DNA of 5,769 nt from Deltaproteobacteria bacterium UBA6967 (GTDB lineage Bacteria; SAR324; NAC60-12): positions 1-5,769 of the forward strand of contig DJYX01000053.1 of the NCBI GenBank assembly GCA_002450295.1. The letters run 5' to 3'. This document shows positions 1 to 5,769 of this stretch, one piece after another (the stretch's first letter is position 1; each line of letters starts with the position of its first letter). A program made the translations under genes and the position numbers. The notes beneath the pieces are model-generated. The model made no database searches, was not told where the DNA came from, and saw nothing but the letters and a program-made list of their open reading frames with translations.

Positions 1-283
1 ATTCAACTGCTTCTTCGAGTGCCTGTAGATTGTCTTCCAAGTTTGCTTCCCACTCTTGCTGAGTGTTCGCCGGAAATATTCCACCTCGACAAACTCCGGA
101 GACACGCAGGCCCAGTTCACGAACTTGTTTGGCAGTCGCCTTTAATCCAATCTGAGCGATTTGATCCCGCCAGGGACTGACTGCTGGGATACCTAGTCTT
201 GCAACGAGGTCGAGTGCCTCTGAAATGGTGCAACGTTCCCGAATTGTGGCGAGATTGATCGAGAGTTGAGAAATATCAGGCAT
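1..283 (-). CDS. Sugar phosphate isomerase/epimerase (AP endonuclease 2-like TIM barrel), partial, N-terminal 94 residues
   Basis: The gene starts with ATG at 283 and runs off the left edge of the window, leaving 94 codons of an expected 270-300. The visible part begins MPDISQLSINLAT and continues with GIPAVSPWRDQ at about residues 31-41 and VSGVCRGGIFPA at 61-72. These fit the first beta strands of the xylose-isomerase-like TIM barrel, in the version I recall next to DUF993 genes (LS-N-AT start, WR motif, CRGG motif). The metal-binding Glu/His/Asp residues of the family would lie beyond the edge. The start overlaps the stop of the DUF993 gene by one base (TGATG) and has GAGGG 8 nt upstream, so it is very likely coupled to it. 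Family members isomerise or epimerise sugars, and some catalyse eliminations on keto-sugars. The substrate here is unknown. Confidence 0.85.
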   Translation of the reverse strand, partial: MPDISQLSINLATIRERCTISEALDLVARLGIPAVSPWRDQIAQIGLKATAKQVRELGLRVSGVCRGGIFPANTQQEWEANLEDNLQALEEAVE

Positions 284-1443
284 CAGTTCAACCCTCGGGT
301 TCGTAACCAGGATTTCATGCGAGAACAGGCCAAATCCGGATCAAGTAGCAGTCCTGCTTGATCTGCGAGGCGAAACAGTTCTGCAAGGTGAAGGGTGGAA
401 CGCGCAGATTCCTGTCCACCGACCATTGTGAAGTGAGATTGATGACCGTTCAACCAAGCCAGAAAGACAATGCCTGTTTTGTAAAATCGAGTCGGTGCAC
501 AGAAGATATGCCGGGACAACGGCACTGTTGGCGCAAGAATCTGATGAAAGCGATTGAGATCTCCCTGAGCCAGGTGTGCCAATGCGGCTGATGCAGCGGG
601 AGCGATGGCATCAAAAATTCCCAGCAGAGCATCCGAGTATCCTTGCTCATCTCCAGCGATCAACTCTGCATAGTTGAAATCATCCCCCGTGTACATTCGG
701 ACACCCTCAGGGAGTAGCCGGCGCATCTTTATTTCCGCATCCTTTGACAACAACGAGATCTTGATGCCATCAATTTTTTCAACGTTCGAACGGATCACAT
801 CAAGACAAGCATCCATCGCTGCCTCGGTTTTTGAGGATCCCCAGTATCCTGAGAGTGCAGGATCAAACATTTCTCCCAGCCAATGGAGGATAACGGGTTG
901 ATCTGCCTGTTGGAGTACTCTTGCATAAACCTTGGCGTAGTCCGCGGGATCTTCAGCAATCAACGCCAGGGCACGACTGGCCATCAGGATCACCCGACTT
1001 CCTGCCTGCTGAACCGCCTCCAGTTGTTCCAAGTAAGCCCCTTCAACCTGCTCAAGCTTCAGATCTCCGGAGGGTTGAAGATGGTCTGTTCCCACTCCTG
1101 AAAAAACCACGGCCCCATGGAAGGACTTTGCTTCAGTGACAGATCTTTGAATCAGTTCCAGGGCTTGAGGCCAATTCAAGCCCATCCCACGTTGCGCGGT
1201 GTCCATTGCTTCAGCAACCGCAAGTCCATGTGACCAAAGGTAGCGTCGATAAGCCATGGTAGCGTCCCAATCAATGGCGACCTCAGTCCACGGATCGGCA
1301 GAACTAGTTGGATCTGAAACAACATGGACTGCGGCAAAGGCGATACGATTGAGGGATACGCTCGGTGCCTGGAAATCAATCGGATTGCCCAATTCATAGC
1401 GATCGAGGCGGTTCGCTCCCGAGGGTAAATCGATGGTCAACAT
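283..1443 (-). CDS. DUF993 family protein (dihydrodipicolinate synthase-like aldolase)
   Basis: Predicted 386-residue cytosolic enzyme of the DUF993 group, related to the class I aldolases (DHDPS/NAL superfamily). In numbering from the ATG at 1443, landmarks I associate with the family are HVVSDP (40-45), IDWDAT (57-62), EAMDTAQRGMG (78-88), YTGDDFNY (251-258) and a C-terminal GGQESARS (342-349) followed by FRLADQAGLLLDP. K228 in DGIKIS is the natural candidate for the Schiff-base lysine, by analogy with DHDPS. Length is near what I expect for the family. The reading frame stays open to a start at 1473, but I chose 1443: the family-like sequence begins just after it, GGAGG sits 4 nt before it, and it overlaps the preceding stop as TGATG. 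An ATG at 1446 is the alternative (GGAGG only 1 nt away). It is the middle gene of a coupled Gfo/Idh - DUF993 - isomerase set. I infer aldol cleavage or condensation of a keto-acid or keto-sugar; the reaction is unproven. Confidence 0.88.
   Translation of the reverse strand: MLTIDLPSGANRLDRYELGNPIDFQAPSVSLNRIAFAAVHVVSDPTSSADPWTEVAIDWDATMAYRRYLWSHGLAVAEAMDTAQRGMGLNWPQALELIQRSVTEAKSFHGAVVFSGVGTDHLQPSGDLKLEQVEGAYLEQLEAVQQAGSRVILMASRALALIAEDPADYAKVYARVLQQADQPVILHWLGEMFDPALSGYWGSSKTEAAMDACLDVIRSNVEKIDGIKISLLSKDAEIKMRRLLPEGVRMYTGDDFNYAELIAGDEQGYSDALLGIFDAIAPAASAALAHLAQGDLNRFHQILAPTVPLSRHIFCAPTRFYKTGIVFLAWLNGHQSHFTMVGGQESARSTLHLAELFRLADQAGLLLDPDLACSRMKSWLRTRGLN
292..296 (-). promoter_or_regulatory. 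Ribosome binding site of the isomerase/epimerase gene
   Basis: GAGGG on the minus strand lies 8 nt before the ATG at 283, inside the end of the DUF993 coding region. It supports that ATG, and the TGATG overlap, as the true start. Confidence 0.7.
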
Positions 1444-2594
1444 CATGCCTCCAGATCCGGGACATCCAACCAACGTCGCTCTGCCCAGCTTTGCATGCCC
1501 AGTTCTGCCAACTGAACACCCCGAGCCCCAGCCATCAGATCATATTTCCAGGGGGCATCTTCGGCTACATGACGCAAGAACATCTCCCATTGCACACGGA
1601 AACCATTGCCAAAAACCTCTACATCAGGGACCGCTTCCCAGCATGCCTGAAAATCAATCGGGTTAGGCACATCCGGATTCCAGACCGGTTTGGGAGTATT
1701 GACACGATGTTGCGTGACACAGGAAGTCAATCCCGCAACCGCCGAACCATGAGTGCCATCTACATGGAACGTAACCAATTCGTCTCGCTTTACCCTTGTG
1801 CACCAAGATGAGTTGATCTGGGCGACAATACCTCCAGCAAGTTGGAAGGTGGCATAGGCTGCGTCATCAGCATCAGCGTGATAGTGTTGCCCTTGTTCAT
1901 CCCATCGATCAGGAATGTGGCGCGCACCAAGGCAAGATACGGCTTGAACCGAGCTAAACAGATTGTCCAGCACATAGCGCCAGTGGCAGAGCATATCAAG
2001 GATGATCCCTCCTCCATCCTGCTTGCGATAATTCCAGGAAGGACGTTGAGCTTTGCGCCAATCCCCTTCAAAAACCCAATAGCCAAATTCCCCACGAATC
2101 GAGAGGATTTGCCCAAAGAACCCGCTATCGATCAAGGATTTTAGCTTGAGCAAGCCTGGCAGAAAGAGTTTGTCCTGAACAACGCCGTTCTTCACCTGTT
2201 TTGCTTGAGCTAACCTTGCGATGGTTAACGCATTCTCCAGAGTGTCAGCACTGGGTTTTTCACAGTAGATGTGTTTGCCAGCTTGAATTGCCTGGCTGAG
2301 CAGTTCAGCTCTCATCTGTGTTGTTCCTGCATCAAAAAAGACGGTGTCGTCCTTGTTGGCCAGGCACGCTGCGATATCGTCCGACCACCGTGCAATGCCT
2401 TGTTCAAGCGCCAGAGCTTCCACTTTTTTGGCATTGCGCCCCACAAGGATTGGGTCCGGTAGCAAGCGATCTCCGTTAGACAGTAAGATTCCACCATCTT
2501 CCATGATCGCCTTGACAGAGCGGACCAAGTGCTGATTGTAGCCCATACGGCCCGTCACTCCGTGCATGATAATGCCAATGCGTTGAGTAGCCAT
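1443..2594 (-). CDS. Gfo/Idh/MocA family NAD(P)-dependent oxidoreductase (DUF993-associated type)
   Basis: Complete 383-residue dehydrogenase. The N-terminal Rossmann fold shows IGIIMHGVTGRMG with the glycine pattern G12-x2-G15-x2-G18, close in style to dihydrodipicolinate reductase. The family signature EKP is at 112-114 (K113 the likely catalytic lysine), and GGG(194-196)...D200-x3-H204 supplies the second active-site motif of the substrate domain. The start is ATG at 2594, with AAAGGA 7 nt upstream. It is the first gene after the 151-nt spacer and overlaps the DUF993 gene at its 3' end, so it probably leads a three-gene operon. Family members oxidise or reduce sugars, inositols or their derivatives in the cytosol; the substrate is not readable from sequence. 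The C-terminal domain carries NPIDFQA at 311-317, a heptapeptide also found at residues 20-26 of the DUF993 protein. Confidence 0.9.
   Translation of the reverse strand: MATQRIGIIMHGVTGRMGYNQHLVRSVKAIMEDGGILLSNGDRLLPDPILVGRNAKKVEALALEQGIARWSDDIAACLANKDDTVFFDAGTTQMRAELLSQAIQAGKHIYCEKPSADTLENALTIARLAQAKQVKNGVVQDKLFLPGLLKLKSLIDSGFFGQILSIRGEFGYWVFEGDWRKAQRPSWNYRKQDGGGIILDMLCHWRYVLDNLFSSVQAVSCLGARHIPDRWDEQGQHYHADADDAAYATFQLAGGIVAQINSSWCTRVKRDELVTFHVDGTHGSAVAGLTSCVTQHRVNTPKPVWNPDVPNPIDFQACWEAVPDVEVFGNGFRVQWEMFLRHVAEDAPWKYDLMAGARGVQLAELGMQSWAERRWLDVPDLEA
1448..1452 (-). promoter_or_regulatory. Ribosome binding site deciding the DUF993 start
   Basis: GGAGG on the minus strand, within the last codons of the Gfo/Idh gene, is followed by C and two tandem ATGs. 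It is 1 nt from the ATG at 1446 and 4 nt from the ATG at 1443. The second is the more workable spacing and gives the same TGATG overlap as the next junction. Confidence 0.65.
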
Positions 2595-2601
2595 TTTGAA
2601 T

Positions 2602-2607
2602 TCCTTT
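2602..2607 (-). promoter_or_regulatory. Ribosome binding site of the first gene of the DUF993 operon
   Basis: AAAGGA on the minus strand lies 7 nt before the ATG at 2594. Spacing and complementarity are good, and this fixes the start of the Gfo/Idh gene. Confidence 0.7.
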
Positions 2608-2661
2608 ACTTACAAATTGCGGCAGAACAAAGGTTCTATAGTGTCTTCAAAAATTTTGAGC

Positions 2662-2679
2662 TATTTGTTCAATCAAATA
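2662..2679. repeat. Inverted repeat, possible operator half-sites
   Basis: Arms tatttg (2662-2667) and caaata (2674-2679) are exact reverse complements around a 6-nt centre. A second dyad, tcaaaaattttga (2647-2659), lies 2 nt away. Paired dyads about 70-95 nt upstream of a start codon could bind a regulator, but short AT-only palindromes also arise by chance. Confidence 0.35.
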
Positions 2680-2745
2680 TCAACCAAGGTTTTGGAGAAT
2701 GAATACTGTTGGTTTCAAGATCTTCCAAATTCCTGCTTCATCGTA

Positions 2746-3804
2746 TCAATCCAACCAGAATAAAAATGGGTGCTCTGAAGGAATTGGGAGGTGGACAGTT
2801 TCACCGGTCTTAATTGACCAATAGGCAGCTGTCAGCAGTTCAATAGACCGCCGCGCATCTGCCAGAGTAACAGGAGTCTGTGCTTTCCCTGTGAGGGCTT
2901 CATGAATACGAAGGAATTGGCCTGGGAATCGCTCCAGCCTTGGAGAAAAGTCAGCGAGAGCGTTTTCAATCACGATTCTTTGATCAGGATCATCATGCGA
3001 AAATGTCCATGGGTCGTGACCAGGGTTGTAGGGTTCACGGCCACTCTCCGCAGTCAGTCCCTCAAAACAAAAACGTAATCGGGACATCTGCTCAGGAGAA
3101 CCCAGAGTGACTGTGGATGTGGCCATCGCACCGCTGGCAAAATTCAATAGCAATACCCCCAAATCCTCTGTTTCATAGCCATTGATCACATTGGAGGCTT
3201 GCGCAAAGACGGAAACAGGATTCCCCAGCACCTCGCAGATCAAGTCATGAATTTGAATCGCATGGGTGGCAAAACTACCACCTGCAGCACCCTCCCAAGT
3301 GCTTCGCCACATCCCCCGACTGTAATAACTCTCACCACGCAACCAGTGGGTCTCTGCTGTTGCAATTGAAGGTCGACCAGCCACACCCTTTGCGATCAAG
3401 TGATGGAGTTTTTGGATTCCGTGACCGAATCGATACTGAAAAATTGGGAATAATTTCTTACCAGATTGCTGTTCGACCCGGGACAACTCATCCAACTCCT
3501 TGAGCGAACGGACCACTGGTTTCTCGAGGACAACATGGAATCCCGCATTGAGCGCAGAGCAGGCTTGGGAAAAATGCAACCCGGATGGTGTACAGATATC
3601 GATCAGATCCAGCTCCTGTTCAAAGAGTTCTTCTAATCGATCAGTTTGGAACTTCACTCCGATTTGCTCAACAAATTCCAAACGTCTTTTCTCATCAATT
3701 TCGCAGACGGCAACAACTTCAAAAAGATCTGGAAGGGTCTGATACATTTTGGCGTGAGCCATTCCAACCCCTGTCCCCACTAGGGCAACTCGTAAGCGTC
3801 TCAA
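2746..3804 (-). CDS. Gfo/Idh/MocA family oxidoreductase, second type
   Basis: Complete 352-residue dehydrogenase, a usual length for the family. The Rossmann motif is VALVGTGVGMAH, with G10, G12 and G14; acidic E35 and D37 after strand 2 would suit NAD. EKP is at 94-96 (K95 likely catalytic). The second active-site motif reads GGSFATHAIQIHD at 175-187, where the usual H-x2-D histidine is Q184, flanked by H181 and H186. The start is a TTG at 3804: the frame upstream is open only to a TAA at 3847 and contains no ATG or GTG, and TTG lies four codons before the first Rossmann strand. The Shine-Dalgarno signal is poor (GAG about 9 nt upstream). It follows the propeller gene after 42 nt in the same frame, so the two are probably co-transcribed. 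I infer cytosolic NAD(P)-linked oxidation of a sugar or related polyol; substrate unknown. Confidence 0.88.
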   Translation of the reverse strand: MRRLRVALVGTGVGMAHAKMYQTLPDLFEVVAVCEIDEKRRLEFVEQIGVKFQTDRLEELFEQELDLIDICTPSGLHFSQACSALNAGFHVVLEKPVVRSLKELDELSRVEQQSGKKLFPIFQYRFGHGIQKLHHLIAKGVAGRPSIATAETHWLRGESYYSRGMWRSTWEGAAGGSFATHAIQIHDLICEVLGNPVSVFAQASNVINGYETEDLGVLLLNFASGAMATSTVTLGSPEQMSRLRFCFEGLTAESGREPYNPGHDPWTFSHDDPDQRIVIENALADFSPRLERFPGQFLRIHEALTGKAQTPVTLADARRSIELLTAAYWSIKTGETVHLPIPSEHPFLFWLD

Positions 3805-3846
3805 GGTATCAATCTCGGCAAGGAACCACTCGGGATAAGCAAGGAA

Positions 3847-4965
3847 TTATCGATTTAAAGAATAACTGAAGATTTTACCCTCGATGGGCACAACCCCTTG
3901 ATGAGTCCATACATTTCGACCAGGTGTTCCCTGGCCTGATGAGATGAAGAGTTGGCCATCATGAATAGAGAGATTCGTTGGCAGGTCAAGGCCTTCCGCC
4001 AAAACAAAGACCTCCTTCGATCCTGACCGCATCATACTTAATCTTCCTGAGTAGCGAACATAACCCCCTGGATCAGGTGGCGAGTTACGATTGTATAAAT
4101 CAAATTCTCGTGAAATCAGGTTGGTCGGCCAAGCCGTGGTCATCTCTAGAAAATAAACATTGTCATCTGCGTCTGTGACTACATCAATTGCAGTGGTGAG
4201 TCCCTCTAGAAGATACTCAAATGTCCGATCTGCTAAATTCACGTAAGCCAGCTTGGCATCGCCTGGCATGAAGGAGATGGTTTCTCCATAATAGGCCCAC
4301 AATTGACCGGAAAAGAGTGTCACCAGTAAATTACCTTTGACATCCAGGGCTATTCCTGTTGGGACAGCTTGTTGCTGATGATCCAGTACATCAAAAAGAA
4401 GAAGTTCCTCGTATCCAGATTCAAAGTGGTATGCCCCGATCTGATTTAAGGTGCTCTCTGCCAAAAACAGTGTCTGCTGATCAGCGGAGAGTACGATCGA
4501 ATTGACGACACCTGGACGCTCAAAGAGGATAACCTCGGAGAGATCAACTAGATCCAGTTGGACAATCTCAGTTGATTCTCTACCGCTATCTCTGGTGTAA
4601 ATCAGTCTTCTCTGATCAAACAAAACCCCATCACCTGGGCCAACCACCTCATCTCCCCCTGGATTAAAGAACTCCATGATGTTGTAGGATAACAAGTGAT
4701 CTACAAGCACAGATTTCTCTATGGCAGAGAGCAAACCATCTCGATTTATGTCATGTCCTAGGCTGATTTTTCCAGGGTGTTTTCCACCAAGCTTTTTTCC
4801 AGTACCAGCCTCGATGATGATCCACTGGTCCGTCCCAAACGGGAGAAAGCCTCTGGGATTGTTGAGCTCATTGGCAAATGGAACGGGTGAAAGGCTAGTT
4901 GAATTCGAGAAGGCGATACTCAGCGGCAGGAACAATACCAGCAATATTAGAATCTGTTTCAACAC
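3847..4965 (-). CDS. Secreted beta-propeller-like protein (ScyD/ScyE-like) with one EF-hand loop
   Basis: A 372-residue predicted exported protein. Residues 1-20 form a signal peptide (K3, hydrophobic 5-18, likely cleavage after A-F-S20); there is no lipobox cysteine and no later membrane segment. The mature part has repeated blade-like segments: NNPRGF (35-40), NSIVLSADQQTLFLAE (155-170), VPTGIALDVKGNLLVT (201-216), TTAIDVVTDADDNVYFLE (257-274) and LPTNLSIHDGQLFISSG (328-344). Their NPRG/PTGIA-D-GN-LYV pattern resembles ScyD/ScyE and NHL/SMP-30-type propellers. Residues 72-83, D-x-N-x-DG-x-L-S-x2-E, are a complete EF-hand calcium loop inserted near the first blade. The start is GTG at 4965, 6 nt after the preceding gene's stop; TTG at 4962 is possible. 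Shine-Dalgarno is weak. The family name comes from cyanobacterial scytonemin genes, but nothing here suggests scytonemin. Function is unknown; extracytoplasmic sugar or lactone binding or hydrolysis is conceivable given the flanking dehydrogenases. Confidence 0.72.
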   Translation of the reverse strand: MLKQILILLVLFLPLSIAFSNSTSLSPVPFANELNNPRGFLPFGTDQWIIIEAGTGKKLGGKHPGKISLGHDINRDGLLSAIEKSVLVDHLLSYNIMEFFNPGGDEVVGPGDGVLFDQRRLIYTRDSGRESTEIVQLDLVDLSEVILFERPGVVNSIVLSADQQTLFLAESTLNQIGAYHFESGYEELLLFDVLDHQQQAVPTGIALDVKGNLLVTLFSGQLWAYYGETISFMPGDAKLAYVNLADRTFEYLLEGLTTAIDVVTDADDNVYFLEMTTAWPTNLISREFDLYNRNSPPDPGGYVRYSGRLSMMRSGSKEVFVLAEGLDLPTNLSIHDGQLFISSGQGTPGRNVWTHQGVVPIEGKIFSYSLNR

Positions 4966-4971
4966 TGGAAA

Positions 4972-5769
4972 TCAATCCAAGCGAAGCTCATCAGGAACGG
5001 CCAAATCCTTGATGAGGTCTTTGATCAGAATGACCTTTCCTTTCTCCATGGATCGATTAATCGCAAAACCTGTAATTGCTGACCAGGCTGCAGAAAAGTG
5101 ATTTGATTTCCGTTTCAATGGATCAGGAGTGCCGTCATCAGCGAAGATATGGTCCAACATCAAGGGGTCAGCTCCTCCATGTCCACCTGCTGAACTGGGG
5201 TTCTTGATTTTTTCAGGCGCCTTGCCTGGAAGAAGAAGAGTCGTTTCAACATTACTCCCTTCTCTCAGTGAGCTCTCATCTCCATTGATTAAGCTGCGCT
5301 CCAAGTACTTCTGTGAAAGAGTACCCTCAGTGCCAATGAATGTGATCTCATAGCCCTCCCAGGGAGAGAACGCCACCAAGCCATAGTTTAAGACAGCACC
5401 TCTGGAATAGCGAACCTCTGCTCGAATCATATCTTCGATTTCAATATCTTGATCAAAAACACATTGATCTCGGTAGTAGCCATCAAACTCTTCATTTTCT
5501 GAATATAATTTACGCAAGTTTTCAATCGAACTTAGATCCAATCTAAAAGTACAGTTTGAGGAGCTACAACTCGTGCAGCGTTTTCCTCGATTCTCAATCT
5601 TCAGATTATCAGCATTTGATGGGTTGTAATAGTGATTGCTACCAGTTGCGTACGCAGACACTGGAACATCGCTTAACCACCAATTAATCAAATCAAAATG
5701 ATGTGTTGCTTTATGAACTGCCAATCCTCCAGAATTCTTCTTGTAACGATGCCATCGCCGAAAATAATC
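4972..5769 (-). CDS. Gfo/Idh/MocA family oxidoreductase, C-terminal part (gene continues past the right edge)
   Basis: The frame is open to the right edge, and the 15 codons before the first TTG at 5724 are clearly coding, so the true start and the whole Rossmann domain lie outside. The visible 265 residues begin DYFRRWHRYKKNSGG. SGGLAVHKATHHFDLINWW (13-31) is the active-site helix of a recognisable Gfo/Idh subfamily, with H19, K20, H23, H24 and D26. A cysteine cluster C-x2-C-x4-C follows at 65-73. GGHGGADPLMLDHIF and a C-terminal GFAINRSMEKGKVILI stretch complete the substrate domain. It ends in TGA at 4974-4972, in frame with and 6 nt before the propeller gene, indicating co-transcription. 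Expected role: cytosolic NAD(P)-dependent sugar or glycoside oxidoreduction; substrate unknown. The cysteine cluster is a feature I associate with this subfamily and may bind metal. Confidence 0.88.
   Translation of the reverse strand, partial: DYFRRWHRYKKNSGGLAVHKATHHFDLINWWLSDVPVSAYATGSNHYYNPSNADNLKIENRGKRCTSCSSSNCTFRLDLSSIENLRKLYSENEEFDGYYRDQCVFDQDIEIEDMIRAEVRYSRGAVLNYGLVAFSPWEGYEITFIGTEGTLSQKYLERSLINGDESSLREGSNVETTLLLPGKAPEKIKNPSSAGGHGGADPLMLDHIFADDGTPDPLKRKSNHFSAAWSAITGFAINRSMEKGKVILIKDLIKDLAVPDELRLD

Larger units (their letters stand above)
2595..2745 (-). promoter_or_regulatory. Intergenic spacer, probable promoter/leader of the DUF993 operon
   Basis: This 151-nt AT-rich stretch is the longest non-coding gap in the window and separates two same-strand blocks. 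It holds a Shine-Dalgarno sequence at its downstream end and two neighbouring dyads (2647-2659 and 2662-2679). No convincing -35/-10 pair was found: TTGATA at 2678-2683 has only a weak partner, CAAAAT, 19 nt downstream, and TATAGA near 2637-2642 lacks a -35. No GC-rich hairpin followed by a T-run is present, so a classical terminator for the upstream gene is not evident. The promoter role is inferred from position and composition. Confidence 0.4.

Noticed and set aside
1444..1473. Extended DUF993 start at 1473, giving ten extra residues (MVGCPGSGGM).
   Set aside because: It lies inside the Gfo/Idh gene and lacks a better ribosome site. GGAGG next to the ATG pair at 1443/1446, and the start of family-like sequence there, favour the shorter form.
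1365..1811. Plus-strand open frame of 148 codons.
   Set aside because: It lies antisense across the Gfo/Idh and DUF993 genes, has no recognisable domain and a Cys/His/Pro-rich, low-complexity look. It is a shadow of the real genes.
2645..2661. A/T-run hairpin as a terminator of the second Gfo/Idh gene.
   Set aside because: The stem is almost entirely A-T with no G-C core and no following T-run outside the stem, so intrinsic termination is unlikely.
2653..2683. Sigma-70 promoter (TTGATA with CAAAAT 19 nt downstream).
   Set aside because: The -10 match is poor and the spacing is long. It was not strong enough to list as a defined promoter.
4721..5101. Plus-strand open frame of 126 codons.
   Set aside because: It is antisense to the propeller and partial Gfo/Idh genes, both well supported by family motifs; no independent coding evidence.
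4972..5724. A complete 250-residue gene starting at TTG 5724.
   Set aside because: The 15 upstream codons to the window edge encode the expected Gfo/Idh sequence leading into SGGLAVHKATHHFD, and the Rossmann domain is missing. The gene must begin beyond the edge.
1..5769. Scytonemin biosynthesis cluster suggested by the ScyD/ScyE-like protein.
   Set aside because: None of the other scytonemin genes is present. The neighbours are sugar-type oxidoreductases, and the family name is used broadly for propeller proteins.

Overview
All six genes in this window lie on the minus strand, so it reads right to left, from 5769 down to 1. The density of Gfo/Idh/MocA dehydrogenases (three in under 6 kb), together with a DUF993 aldolase-like gene and a sugar phosphate isomerase/epimerase, points to a heterotrophic bacterium with a large repertoire for unusual sugars or sugar acids. 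Base composition looks close to even by eye; it was not computed. The phylum cannot be fixed from this sequence. No rRNA, tRNA, CRISPR array, transposase or phage gene was seen.

Upstream block (5769 to 2746): a Gfo/Idh/MocA oxidoreductase whose N-terminal half lies outside the window; a secreted beta-propeller-like protein (ScyD/ScyE type) with a signal peptide and one canonical EF-hand loop; and a complete second Gfo/Idh/MocA oxidoreductase. The second and third genes start with GTG and TTG and have weak Shine-Dalgarno signals. All three share one reading frame, separated only by single stop codons and spacers of 6 and 42 nt.

Spacer (2745 to 2595): 151 nt, AT-rich, with two adjacent small inverted repeats. 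It is the only place in the window with room for a promoter or operator.

Downstream block (2594 to 1): a third Gfo/Idh/MocA oxidoreductase, a DUF993 (dihydrodipicolinate-synthase-like) protein, and the start of a sugar phosphate isomerase/epimerase that runs off the left edge. Both junctions can be read as TGATG stop/start overlaps, each with a good Shine-Dalgarno sequence, so the three are probably co-transcribed and translationally coupled. This trio resembles a recurrent bacterial catabolic cassette whose substrate I do not know. By analogy with other pathways pairing Gfo/Idh enzymes with isomerase-fold proteins, I infer NAD(P)-dependent oxidation of a sugar or polyol, rearrangement or elimination by the TIM-barrel isomerase, and C-C cleavage by the class I aldolase-like DUF993 enzyme. 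The most unusual part of the layout is the secreted EF-hand propeller between two cytosolic dehydrogenases.
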